Source: Burkholderiales bacterium (GTDB lineage: Bacteria > Pseudomonadota > Gammaproteobacteria > Burkholderiales > SHXO01). Taken from it: DNA of 5,474 nucleotides. How positions within the stretch are numbered: position 1 is the stretch's first letter; the number at the start of each line of letters is the position of its first letter. The notes below the pieces were generated by a model. That model saw only the letters and a list, made by a program, of their open reading frames with translations. It was not told the origin of the DNA and searched no databases. The position numbers and the translations under genes were made by a program. The stretch spans positions 1 through 5,474 of the forward strand of contig JAHCKU010000239.1 in NCBI GenBank assembly GCA_026125625.1, read 5' to 3'. Shown piece by piece: positions 1-5,474 of this stretch.

Positions 1-357
1 CGAGCGCTTGCTGGCCGTGGTGCGCTCTTCGATGACGATGGTGAGCGTGTCGCCGACGAAGCGTGCGTGCCGATCCGAGAACAGGGCCACCCGCGCGTGA
101 TCGGGCTGATAGATGGACCCGGTATGGATGATCGGCTCGCGTGCCGGCGCCGGACGCGTGGTCATCGGCTGGTGCACCGTGGTCGGCGGCGAGTTCCAGG
201 CACAGCCGGAGAACAGGGCAACCGCCAGAGCCAGCAGCGGCAGGCGCAGTCCGCGATAGCCGGGCAGGCGCGGCGCGACGGTGAACAACGCCAGGACACC
301 GACGCGCGCCCACAGGGTGGGCGGCGTGCCGGAGCGAAGGTGACGGGTGCGGATCAT
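1..357 (-). CDS. flgH: FlgH, flagellar L-ring lipoprotein (5' part, truncated by window edge)
   Basis: FlgH forms the L ring, the outer-membrane bushing around the distal rod. Reading the minus strand from the ATG at 357 gives 119 codons that run off the left edge without a stop. A lipobox LFSGC ends at Cys52, which would be cleaved and lipidated by the lipoprotein pathway. After a Pro/Thr-rich linker come GSIYQ (80-84), LFSDRHARFVGDTLTIVIEE (92-111) and TTASKRS, the diagnostic N-terminal block of mature FlgH. The start lies 20 bp after the flgG stop and has no clear Shine-Dalgarno, so translation may depend on coupling to flgG. The leader before Cys52 is long and has two hydrophobic stretches (about 20-28 and 39-50). 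A TTG at codon 24 would give a more usual signal peptide, so the start is uncertain although the family assignment is not. flgI would be expected next, outside the window. Confidence 0.93.
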   Translation of the reverse strand, partial: MIRTRHLRSGTPPTLWARVGVLALFTVAPRLPGYRGLRLPLLALAVALFSGCAWNSPPTTVHQPMTTRPAPAREPIIHTGSIYQPDHARVALFSDRHARFVGDTLTIVIEERTTASKRS

Positions 358-377
358 GTGGAGTCGGCCGGTGAAGA

Positions 378-1160
378 TCACAGTTGCGTCAGGCGTTGCA
401 GCATCTGATCGGAGGTCTGCACCGCCCGCGAGTTGATCTCGAACGCGCGCTGAGCGGTGATCAGATTGACCAGCTCTTCCGTGACGCTGACGTTCGAGGT
501 CTCGACGTAGCCTTGGTTCAGCACACCCAGCCCATTGCCGCCCGGATCGTTCACCGTGGGTGGACCGGAGGAGGCGGTTTCCAGGAAAAGATTCTCGCCG
601 CGGCTCTGCAGGCCGGCGGGGTTGACGAAATCGGCCAGCTGGATGTTGCCGATCTGTGTCGGCGTCGGGCTTCCAGGCTGCGTGACGGAAACCGTACCGT
701 CGGCACCCACGGTGATGCTCAGCGCATCGGCGGGAATCGTCAGCGCCGGCTGCAAGGCATAGCCGGAGGGATTCACCACCTGCCCCTGACTGTCGAGCTG
801 AAACGCGCCGTCGCGCGTGTAGGCAGTGGAGCCGTCGGGCATCAGGATCTGGAAGAACCCGCGGCCATTGATCGCCAGATCCAGGCTGTTGCCGGTCTGC
901 TGCAGATTGCCGTTGGTGAAGATGCGCACGGTCGCCACCGGTGTGACACCCGTGCCGACCTGCAGGCCGGTGGGGAACTGCGTCTGCTGCGACGATTGCG
1001 CCCCGGGCTGGCGCAGCGTCTGATACAGCAGATCCTCGAAGATCGGACGCTGGCGCTTGAAGGCGTTTGTGCTGACGTTGGCGAGGTTGTTGGAAATGAC
1101 GTCGACGTTGAACTGCTGCGCCTCGAGACCGGTCTTGGCGATCCAAAGAGAGCGGATCAT
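378..1160 (-). CDS. flgG: FlgG, flagellar distal rod protein
   Basis: FlgG polymerises into the distal rod, the rigid drive shaft that crosses the periplasm and passes through the P and L rings. The 260-residue length equals that of the enterobacterial protein, and similarity is visible along the whole chain. The N-terminus MIRSLWIAKTGLEAQQ is followed by the rod signature ISNNLANVSTNAFKR (22-36). Residues 46-63 (from YQTLRQPGAQSS to FP) match the FlgG-specific insertion known to make the rod straight and stiff, unlike the hook. The C-terminal helix region holds VETSNVSVTEELVNLI and ends in MLQRLTQL. The ATG at 1160 has a good Shine-Dalgarno, AGGAG at 1170-1166 with a 5-base spacer. The start codon shares an ATGA with the stop of the preceding small ORF, which suggests translational coupling. 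Export is through the flagellar type III apparatus, and no cleaved signal peptide is present. Confidence 0.98.
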   Translation of the reverse strand: MIRSLWIAKTGLEAQQFNVDVISNNLANVSTNAFKRQRPIFEDLLYQTLRQPGAQSSQQTQFPTGLQVGTGVTPVATVRIFTNGNLQQTGNSLDLAINGRGFFQILMPDGSTAYTRDGAFQLDSQGQVVNPSGYALQPALTIPADALSITVGADGTVSVTQPGSPTPTQIGNIQLADFVNPAGLQSRGENLFLETASSGPPTVNDPGGNGLGVLNQGYVETSNVSVTEELVNLITAQRAFEINSRAVQTSDQMLQRLTQL

Positions 1161-1360
1161 TTCTTCTCCTGTTTCTGTATCAGCAGCGCGGCCGACATCT
1201 CGGCATACACCGCGCGCGCTTCGGCGCGCAGGGTGCGGATGCGCTGGGCGATGGCCGACGTGGCCGATGGCGACGCATCCTGTGTGGCAGCCGTCGTCCC
1301 GCGCCGCCCGCTTTCTGTGGCGGCCGGATGCCGGCCGTGTGTTCTCGAGGTCTTGTGCAT
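1157..1360 (-). CDS. Small unrecognised ORF between flgF and flgG
   Basis: I do not recognise this protein. With the ATG at 1360 it has 67 residues. The first half is polar and probably disordered, rich in Thr, Ala, Arg and His. From about residue 33 it becomes a likely amphipathic helix (AIAQRIRTLRAEARAVYAEM, then SAALLIQ) and ends in the basic tail KQEKK. There is no signal peptide or membrane segment. Support for coding: the stop TGA overlaps the flgG ATG as ATGA, the helix half has the GC-rich third positions of its neighbours, and it fills an otherwise unexplained gap in a tight operon. An AGGA at 1374-1371 lies 10 bases before the ATG, a rather long spacer. Other in-frame starts are ATG 1399 (80 aa, no Shine-Dalgarno, 8 bp after the flgF stop) and GTG 1438 (93 aa, overlapping flgF, unlikely). 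It could be a small regulatory or chaperone-like accessory protein, or only a translated leader that feeds ribosomes to flgG. Confidence 0.5.
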   Translation of the reverse strand: MHKTSRTHGRHPAATESGRRGTTAATQDASPSATSAIAQRIRTLRAEARAVYAEMSAALLIQKQEKK

Positions 1361-1407
1361 TCGCTTCGGTTCCTGTTCGATATCCGGTGAATGGTTCATG
1401 ACCGGCG

Positions 1408-2151
1408 TTACGCCGACATGTTCATGATCTGGCTCCACTGGCGCGCGTTGTTCTCCGCCATCTGGATGAGCTTGATCTGCGTTTCGTACTGGCGGGCATG
1501 GGAGATCATCTCCACCAGTGATTCGACCACGCTCACGTTGCTGCCTTCGAGCGTGCCGGATGCCAGCTGCACATTCGCGTCCGCCGGCGCGGGCGTGGCA
1601 CCGGCCAGTCGAAACAGCCCGTCATCGCTGCGCTGCAGATCCTTGGCCGGCGGATTGACCAGCTTGATACGGCCCAGGATGTCGACCGCGTTCGGAATGC
1701 CGTCGAGGGGAACCGCCGAGACGGTGCCGTCGCTGCCGATGGTCACTTCGGCGTTGGGTGGAATGGTGATCGGCCCGGCTTCACCCAGAACGTTCAGCCC
1801 GTCGCGGGTCTGCAACTGGCCGTTGCTGGTGAGCTGCAGATCGCCGGCACGGGTATAGGCCTCGCGTCCGTCCGGCCCCTGCACCGCGATCCAGCCATCG
1901 CCCATGACGGCGACGTCCAGCGCACGACCGGTCTGAGTCACCGGACCAGGACGAAAGTCTCCCGCAGTGGTCGTGTCCACCACGAAGGTACGCGTGCCCG
2001 CGCCGGGACCGACCACCGGCAGGGCACGAAAGGCGCTGACCGCCGCACGGAAACCGGCGGTCGACGCGTTGGCAAGATTGTGGGATACCGCTGCCTGGCG
2101 CTCCAGCGTGTGCTTTGCGCCGTTCATGGCAACGTAGATCATGCGATCCAT
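1408..2151 (-). CDS. flgF: FlgF, flagellar proximal rod protein
   Basis: FlgF is one of the proximal rod proteins, exported by the flagellar type III system and placed between FlgB/FlgC and FlgG. The product has 247 residues, close to the roughly 250 usual for the family. The N-terminus MDRMIYVAMNGAKHTLERQA and the rod motif SHNLANASTAGFRA (23-36) are typical. Further FlgF-like blocks are RALDVAVMGDGWIAVQGPDG, YTRAGDLQL, the GEAGPITIP segment, and GTLEGSNVSVVESLVEMI near the C-terminus, where FlgF has LEGSNV rather than the VETSNV of FlgG. The ATG at 2151 is preceded by GGAG with an 8-base spacer and lies 31 bp after the flgE stop. The gene ends in TAA at 1410-1408. It is followed by the small ORF rather than directly by flgG. 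Confidence 0.97.
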   Translation of the reverse strand: MDRMIYVAMNGAKHTLERQAAVSHNLANASTAGFRAAVSAFRALPVVGPGAGTRTFVVDTTTAGDFRPGPVTQTGRALDVAVMGDGWIAVQGPDGREAYTRAGDLQLTSNGQLQTRDGLNVLGEAGPITIPPNAEVTIGSDGTVSAVPLDGIPNAVDILGRIKLVNPPAKDLQRSDDGLFRLAGATPAPADANVQLASGTLEGSNVSVVESLVEMISHARQYETQIKLIQMAENNARQWSQIMNMSA

Positions 2152-2182
2152 GCGCTGTGCTCCGTGGCCTTACGCGGCAGTG

Positions 2183-3421
2183 TCAGCGCAGGTTGACCAG
2201 GGTCTGCAGGATGGCGTCCTGCGTCTTGATGGTCTGTGCGTTGGCCTGGTACACGCGCTGCGCGGTGATCATGTTCACCAGCTCGGAGGTCAGGTCGATG
2301 TTGGCATCCTCGACTGCGGAGGACTGCAGCACGCCTACCGACCCCGTGCCCGGCACGCCCACGATCGGCAACCCGGAGGCAGACGTCTCCTCCCACTGGT
2401 TGTCGCCGATGGGATTCAAGCCCTGCGGGTTGCGGAAGTCGGCCAGCACGATCTGCGCGAGATTGCGGCTCTGGCCATTGGTATAGCGGCCAACGATGAC
2501 GCCATCGGAGCTGACGTTGAAGCCGGCCAGACGGCCCGAAGCGAAGCCGTCCTGCGCCAGGTCGTTGACCCCGAAGGCCGAGCCGTACTGAGTGGAACCG
2601 GTCAGGTCGAACTCGAACTGCAGCGGCGTCACCGCACCACTGCCGACGGTCAGTGAAACGTTCGTCGGCATGGTCGTGGTCCACGCTCCGGTGTTGCTGA
2701 CGTTCAGCGTGACCGGATTGCCGGCGCCGGCGCCGAGGTTGGCATTGGTCAACGCGGTGCCATCGACGCTGCCGTACATCTGCCACTCTCCGGCAGTGGC
2801 CGTCTTCACCAGATAGATGCTGAACACGTGGGGGTTGCCCAGGCTGTCGTATACGTTGCCCGACGTGGAAAAGTTGTAGCTCTCGGGATTGTTCGGGTTG
2901 AATGCGCCGACTGTGGGTTGCGTTTCACGCGAATCGAAATTCATGCCGAGGCGGAACTCGGAGGTCGTCCGCGGAGGAACGTCCGAGAACGAGATCTGGA
3001 TCGGAGCCGGTGCCGACGGCACGATGTTGCCGTTGACATCGGCGATGTAGCCGGTCAGGTTCAGGCCCTGACTGTTGACCAGATAGCCCTGCGCATCGAA
3101 GCGGAACTGGCCGTTGCGCGAGTAAGTCACTGCGCCGCCGTCGTCCATGCGGAAAAAGCCCTTGCCGTTGATGGCCACATCCAGCGGATTGCCGGTGACC
3201 GAGATGTTCCCCTGCGTGAACAGTTGCGCGACAGCCGCGACCTTCGCACCGATGCCGATCTGGCTGGCACCGCCGCCCGACAGGGAGTTGGCGAACACGT
3301 CCGCGAACTGCGCCTGCGAGCCTTTGAACCCGACCACGCTGGCATTGGCAACGTTGTTGCCGATCACGTCCAGGTTCTTGCTGGCGGTGTTCAGACCACT
3401 CAATCCCGATTGAAATCCCAT
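2183..3421 (-). CDS. flgE: FlgE, flagellar hook protein
   Basis: FlgE is the subunit of the hook, the curved universal joint between rod and filament, and is exported by the flagellar type III system. The product has 412 residues, against about 400 in enterobacteria. The N-terminal D0 helix MGFQSGLSGLNTASKNLDVI leads into GNNVANASVVGFKGSQ (21-36). Next come LDVAINGKGFFRMDDGGA and YSRNGQFRFDAQGYLVN, the shared hook/rod D1 fold. The variable surface domains lie between about 140 and 330. DGVIVGRYTNGQ, IVLADFRNPQGL and the terminal block ELVNMITAQRVYQANAQTIK ending in LVNLR are classic FlgE. It lacks the 18-residue rod-stiffening insertion seen in FlgG. The ATG at 3421 has AGGAG at 3436-3432 (10-base spacer) and a closer AGGGA at 3429-3425. 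It starts 18 bp after the flgD stop. Confidence 0.98.
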   Translation of the reverse strand: MGFQSGLSGLNTASKNLDVIGNNVANASVVGFKGSQAQFADVFANSLSGGGASQIGIGAKVAAVAQLFTQGNISVTGNPLDVAINGKGFFRMDDGGAVTYSRNGQFRFDAQGYLVNSQGLNLTGYIADVNGNIVPSAPAPIQISFSDVPPRTTSEFRLGMNFDSRETQPTVGAFNPNNPESYNFSTSGNVYDSLGNPHVFSIYLVKTATAGEWQMYGSVDGTALTNANLGAGAGNPVTLNVSNTGAWTTTMPTNVSLTVGSGAVTPLQFEFDLTGSTQYGSAFGVNDLAQDGFASGRLAGFNVSSDGVIVGRYTNGQSRNLAQIVLADFRNPQGLNPIGDNQWEETSASGLPIVGVPGTGSVGVLQSSAVEDANIDLTSELVNMITAQRVYQANAQTIKTQDAILQTLVNLR

Positions 3422-3439
3422 GGTTCCCTGACTCCTGTG

Positions 3440-4108
3440 TTACGGAAGAATCTGCTTGATCTGACCGAGCGGCATCATGCCCAGCCCGTAGGTATCGAGC
3501 ATCAGCCCTTGTGCGTCGAGCACCACGCCGTACACACGCCCGAAGCCGAGCGTGTCGACGGCAGTTTGTTTGCCTGCACGCGTCGCGGTCACCTCGAACA
3601 CGTACTTGCCATCGGCGAGCTGCTCCTCGGTGTCCGACTGGCCGTCCCAGGTGATGGAAGTAGTGCCTGCCGACTGCGGGCCGAGCAGTACGCTGCGCAC
3701 CAGCGCACCGTCCGGCTTGAAGATCTTCACCTCCACCCCGTCCGCAGGCGTGTCCAGGACGAAGGCAGCATTCGCCAGGCCCTGCTCCAGCAGCAGGCTG
3801 TCGCCTGCGCCCAGCACACCCCGCCCGATCAGCGAGCCGGCCTGCAGCGTCTGGGCGGCCAGGAAGCTCGCCTCCATGTTCTGCAGCGTGGCGTTGAGCT
3901 TGTCGATGCCGTTCACCGTGCTGATCTGCGCGATCTGCGTGGTGACCTCGGCGTTTTCCATGGGGTTGAGGGGATCCTGATTGCGCATCTGTGTCACCAG
4001 GAGCTTGAGAAAACGATCCTGCTGATTCTCGGCGGTGGATCGGGTCCTGCTCGATGCGCCGAAGCTGTTCAGCAGGCTTTCGGTTGCGGTCGGATCGACG
4101 GTGCTCAT
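3440..4108 (-). CDS. flgD: FlgD, hook-capping / hook assembly scaffold protein
   Basis: FlgD forms the transient cap on the growing hook and is discarded when the hook is complete. With the ATG at 4108 the product has 222 residues, a normal length. The family signature is clear at 31-54: DRFLKLLVTQMRNQDPLNPM followed by ENAE. A helical part with TTQIAQISTVNGIDKLNATL follows. An Ig-like domain, with VEVKIFKPDG, TSITWDGQSD and LADGKYVFEVTA, spans roughly 118-175. The chain ends in a Tudor-like strand set, GRVYGVVLDAQGLMLDTYG. An in-frame GTG directly precedes the ATG (4111) and could be used instead, adding one residue. The ATG is preferred because neither codon has a strong Shine-Dalgarno, only a GGA about 7 bases upstream. 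The 46-bp gap to flgC is the longest between recognised flg genes apart from flgF-flgG, and I see no structure in it. Confidence 0.97.
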   Translation of the reverse strand: MSTVDPTATESLLNSFGASSRTRSTAENQQDRFLKLLVTQMRNQDPLNPMENAEVTTQIAQISTVNGIDKLNATLQNMEASFLAAQTLQAGSLIGRGVLGAGDSLLLEQGLANAAFVLDTPADGVEVKIFKPDGALVRSVLLGPQSAGTTSITWDGQSDTEEQLADGKYVFEVTATRAGKQTAVDTLGFGRVYGVVLDAQGLMLDTYGLGMMPLGQIKQILP

Positions 4109-4154
4109 CACGTGTTCCAGTCAGTCGGGTAAATAGGCGATCGCGTTCGTTCGG

Positions 4155-4562
4155 CTACTGCCCGAGCGCCAGCGTCTTGAGCAGGAGGTTCTTGGCCGTG
4201 TTCATCATGTCCAGGTTGATCTGGTAGGCGCGCGATGCCGAGATCATGTTGGTCATCTCTTCCACCACGTTCACGTTGGGCATGGTCACGTAACCGTTGC
4301 CGTCGGCCAGCGGATGCTTCGGGTCGTACACCAGCCTGGGCGCGGAAGGATCCTCGATCACGTCGGTGACGCGCACGCCCATGCTCTGGCTGGCGCGCGC
4401 AATCGGCATGGCCGTGAACACCACCTGCCTGGCCTTGTACGGCGTTCCGGAGGCGGACACGGCACTGTCGGCGTTGGCGAGGTTGCTCGCCACCACGTTC
4501 AGACGCTGCGACTGCGCGGACAGGGCGGAGCTGGCGATATCGAACACGTTCAGCATGGACAT
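4155..4562 (-). CDS. flgC: FlgC, flagellar proximal rod protein
   Basis: FlgC is a proximal rod subunit exported by the flagellar type III system. The product has 135 residues, within one of the enterobacterial protein. The N-terminus MSMLNVFDIASSALSAQSQR is followed by LNVVASNLANADS (21-33) and PYKARQVVF, all strongly typical. The C-terminal half holds LVYDPKHPLADGNGYVTMPN, VNVVEEMTNMISASRAYQ and the ending LLLKTLALGQ. The ATG at 4562 has GAGG with a 9-base spacer (ATCCACCCC). A second ATG two codons later is too far from this site. It lies 28 bp after the flgB stop. Confidence 0.98.
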   Translation of the reverse strand: MSMLNVFDIASSALSAQSQRLNVVASNLANADSAVSASGTPYKARQVVFTAMPIARASQSMGVRVTDVIEDPSAPRLVYDPKHPLADGNGYVTMPNVNVVEEMTNMISASRAYQINLDMMNTAKNLLLKTLALGQ

Positions 4563-4590
4563 GGGGTGGATCCTCGTGACGGGCCGGGGG

Positions 4591-4992
4591 CTACTGGCCG
4601 GTGATGGCGGTCTGCAGACCGCGCAGGCGATGGCTCAGGAACGTGATGTCGGCCTGCATGCGCAGCGCGTTGTCGGAGAACTGCGCGAGCTCGGTGTCCA
4701 GCTCGACGGTGTTGCCGTCGATCGATGCCTGCACCGGCACGCGATACTTCAGATCGACCGGCAGTGAGCTGCCGCGCGGCTCGGACAGGTGGCGGGCGGA
4801 CGTGCGCGCCAGCTCGATCTGCATGCGTGCGCCCTGGGCACCACGCAGGGCACTGGCGAAGTCGAAGTCACGTGCCTTGTAGTGCGGAGTGTCGGCATTG
4901 GCGATGTTCGACGCCAGCACCTGGCTGCGCTGCTCACGCAGACCGAGTGCCTGCATGCGTGCGCCGAGAAATTCGTTGAGTCCGTTGAGCAT
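4591..4992 (-). CDS. flgB: FlgB, flagellar proximal rod protein
   Basis: FlgB is a proximal rod subunit, thought to sit at the base of the rod near FliE and the MS ring. With the ATG at 4992 the product has 133 residues, against 138 in E. coli. The signature ASNIANADTPHYKARDFDF occupies residues 27-45, preceded by LGLREQRSQVL. The chain ends with a helix containing SDNALRMQADITFLSHRLRG. An in-frame GTG at 4998 would add two residues, but it has no ribosome binding site. The ATG has GAGG at 5001-4998 with a 5-base spacer, and the MLN start agrees with the family, so the ATG is chosen. It is the first gene of the flg operon in this window and lies just downstream of a sigma-54-type promoter. 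Confidence 0.97.
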   Translation of the reverse strand: MLNGLNEFLGARMQALGLREQRSQVLASNIANADTPHYKARDFDFASALRGAQGARMQIELARTSARHLSEPRGSSLPVDLKYRVPVQASIDGNTVELDTELAQFSDNALRMQADITFLSHRLRGLQTAITGQ

Positions 4993-4997
4993 GACCA

Positions 4998-5001
4998 CCT
5001 C
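4998..5001 (-). promoter_or_regulatory. flgB ribosome binding site
   Basis: Read on the minus strand this is GAGG, followed by TGGTC and the ATG at 4992. It overlaps the alternative GTG start at 4998, so it decides in favour of the ATG. Confidence 0.6.
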
Positions 5002-5020
5002 GATTGGATGGAGGGGCCTT

Positions 5021-5038
5021 TTGCAGCTTGCATGCCAC
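5021..5038 (-). promoter_or_regulatory. Sigma-54 (RpoN) -24/-12 promoter of the flgB operon
   Basis: On the minus strand the sequence reads GTGGCATGCAAGCTGCAA. The core TGGCATG-N4-CTGCA matches the sigma-54 consensus TGGCAC/T-G/A-N4-TTGCA/T. The invariant GG and GC are both present, separated by exactly 10 bases (GG at 5036-5035, GC at 5024-5023). The only clear departure is C for the first T of TTGC. The expected transcription start is near 5011, giving a leader of about 19 nt that still contains the flgB ribosome binding site. Rod and hook operons of polarly flagellated gammaproteobacteria are known to use RpoN with a FlrC/FleQ-type activator, so the position and type agree with gene function. 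Use in vivo is inferred. Confidence 0.8.
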
Positions 5039-5065
5039 GCCGTGGACGGCCGGTCGAAGAGAAGA

Positions 5066-5082
5066 ATGTCCAGTCAGGACAT
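5066..5082. promoter_or_regulatory. 17-bp dyad upstream of the flgB promoter, possible activator site
   Basis: ATGTCC and GGACAT form a perfect 6-bp inverted repeat around the 5-base spacer AGTCA. The dyad lies 28 bp upstream of the -24 element and about 55-71 bp before the predicted transcription start. That is a reasonable place for a dimeric regulator such as a sigma-54 activator. A dyad this short can also arise by chance, and the sequence is not a match I can assign to a named regulator. Confidence 0.35.
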
Positions 5083-5153
5083 ATAGTTAGGCCATGCATG
5101 CAAACATCGGGGAGACGCTGCGCAGGTGGCAGGAGCTTGCCGCTCGTCCGGTC

Positions 5154-5176
5154 GCACCGGCAAGGCTTGCCGGTGC
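5154..5176. repeat. 23-bp perfect inverted repeat between the GGDEF gene and flgB
   Basis: Arms GCACCGGCAAG and CTTGCCGGTGC are perfect reverse complements around a single central G. As RNA this would be a strong GC-rich hairpin of 9-10 bp with a small loop. It begins 34 bp after the GGDEF stop codon at 5210. Neither side has a T-run, so it does not look like a standard intrinsic terminator. It might still slow polymerase, protect the 3' end of the upstream transcript, or be a REP-like palindrome. A partial second copy of the core, AGCTTGCCG, is at 5135-5142. Confidence 0.6.
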
Positions 5177-5209
5177 CAGGTGATGCGCCCGAGGCAGCGA
5201 GGGCGCCGC

Positions 5210-5474
5210 CTACTCTGCAACCACTACCCGGTTCTTGCCCTGCAGCTTGGCCTGATACATTGCCTTGTCGGCGCGCGCGAAGGCGAGCTCCTGCGAGTCG
5301 CCGGGGTTCCAGGTCGACACCCCTGCGCTGAAGGTGATCAGCAAGCGCTCGTTGTTGTGCAGGAAGAACAGACGCGTCAACTCGCGCTGGAGGCGCCTGG
5401 TCACTTCGACCGCCTGATCCAGGGGCGTGTTGCAGAACAGGATGACGAACTCCTCACCGCCATAACGCGCCACG
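5210..5474 (-). CDS. GGDEF-domain diguanylate cyclase, C-terminal part (5' end outside window)
   Basis: Diguanylate cyclases make the second messenger c-di-GMP from two GTP. Only the last 87 complete codons are present, ending in TAG at 5212-5210, and the gene enters from the right edge. The fragment opens with VARYGGEEFVIL, so the catalytic GGEEF half-site is intact. The rest follows the family to its end: ITFSAGVS, then FARADKAMYQAKLQGKNRVV. The inhibitory RxxD site, normally just before this segment, and any sensory or membrane domain lie beyond the window, so input signal and product inhibition cannot be judged. The protein stops a few residues after the GGDEF fold, so no EAL domain follows. 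It is on the same strand as flgB and 217 bp upstream of it, but the flgB promoter between them suggests separate transcription. Confidence 0.93.
   Translation of the reverse strand, partial: VARYGGEEFVILFCNTPLDQAVEVTRRLQRELTRLFFLHNNERLLITFSAGVSTWNPGDSQELAFARADKAMYQAKLQGKNRVVVAE

Noticed and set aside
384..1427. A 347-codon open frame on the plus strand across flgG and the flgF-flgG interval
   Set aside because: It is antisense to FlgG, which is conserved over its full length, and the product looks like a compositional shadow with no motif or convincing start site. It also weakens any argument from open reading alone for the small ORF, which is why that call rests on the ATGA overlap and codon bias.
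2139..2786. A 215-codon minus-strand frame inside flgE
   Set aside because: It is out of frame with FlgE, extremely Arg-rich, and covers the region where FlgE is clearly conserved. It is a frame-shifted shadow.
2828..4132. A 434-codon open frame on the plus strand across flgD and the start of flgE
   Set aside because: It lies antisense to two unmistakable flagellar genes. Long antisense open frames are expected in GC-rich coding DNA, and its product is Arg/Ala/His-rich with no recognisable domain.
4109..4154. 46-bp flgC-flgD gap examined for a promoter or terminator
   Set aside because: No hairpin with a T-run, -24/-12 or -35/-10 pair is visible. It is treated as a plain intra-operon spacer.
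5093..5102. CATGCATGCA tandem/palindromic motif
   Set aside because: It is a short self-complementary run, easily produced by chance. It shares only GCATGC with the promoter region, and no regulator could be assigned.
5081..5108. Possible sigma-70 promoter on the minus strand (TTGCAT and TATATG)
   Set aside because: The two hexamers are only 12 bases apart and the -35 match is poor (3 of 6). The -24/-12 promoter closer to flgB explains transcription better.
5161..5178. A second -24/-12-like site on the minus strand (TGGCAC followed by TTGC)
   Set aside because: TGGCAC is a good -24 half, but the following TTGC is at the wrong distance (GG and GC 14 bases apart instead of 10). The match comes from the inverted repeat.

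Overview
The window is a GC-rich stretch of a Gram-negative flagellated bacterium. It carries most of a flg (rod-hook-L ring) operon on the minus strand. FlgB, FlgC, FlgE, FlgF and FlgG read as close relatives of the gammaproteobacterial proteins. FlgH (an L-ring lipoprotein) and a -24/-12 promoter ahead of flgB also fit a polarly flagellated gammaproteobacterium of the Pseudomonas/Vibrio/Xanthomonas type. The genus cannot be fixed from this sequence alone.

Reading in the direction of transcription (right to left): the C-terminal end of a GGDEF diguanylate cyclase (5474-5210, 5' end outside the window). Then a 217-bp non-coding region (5209-4993) with a perfect 23-bp inverted repeat, a 17-bp dyad and a strong sigma-54-type promoter. 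Then flgB (4992-4591), flgC (4562-4155), flgD (4108-3440), flgE (3421-2183) and flgF (2151-1408). Next comes an unrecognised small ORF (about 1360-1157) whose stop overlaps the start of flgG, then flgG (1160-378), then the 5' part of flgH (357 to 1), which runs off the left edge. Gaps between the flg genes are 18-46 bp, apart from the flgF-flgG interval of 247 bp that holds the small ORF.

The genes act in order of flagellar assembly: FlgB, FlgC and FlgF build the proximal rod and FlgG the distal rod. FlgD caps the growing hook, FlgE polymerises into the hook, and FlgH forms the outer-membrane L ring. The promoter in front of flgB probably drives the whole run. The diguanylate cyclase directly upstream is a plausible but unproven link between c-di-GMP and motility.

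Most of the window is ordinary, well-conserved flagellar coding sequence. The parts that deserve a second look are the small ORF between flgF and flgG, the dyad and inverted repeat upstream of flgB, the neighbouring GGDEF gene, and the unusually long N-terminus of FlgH.
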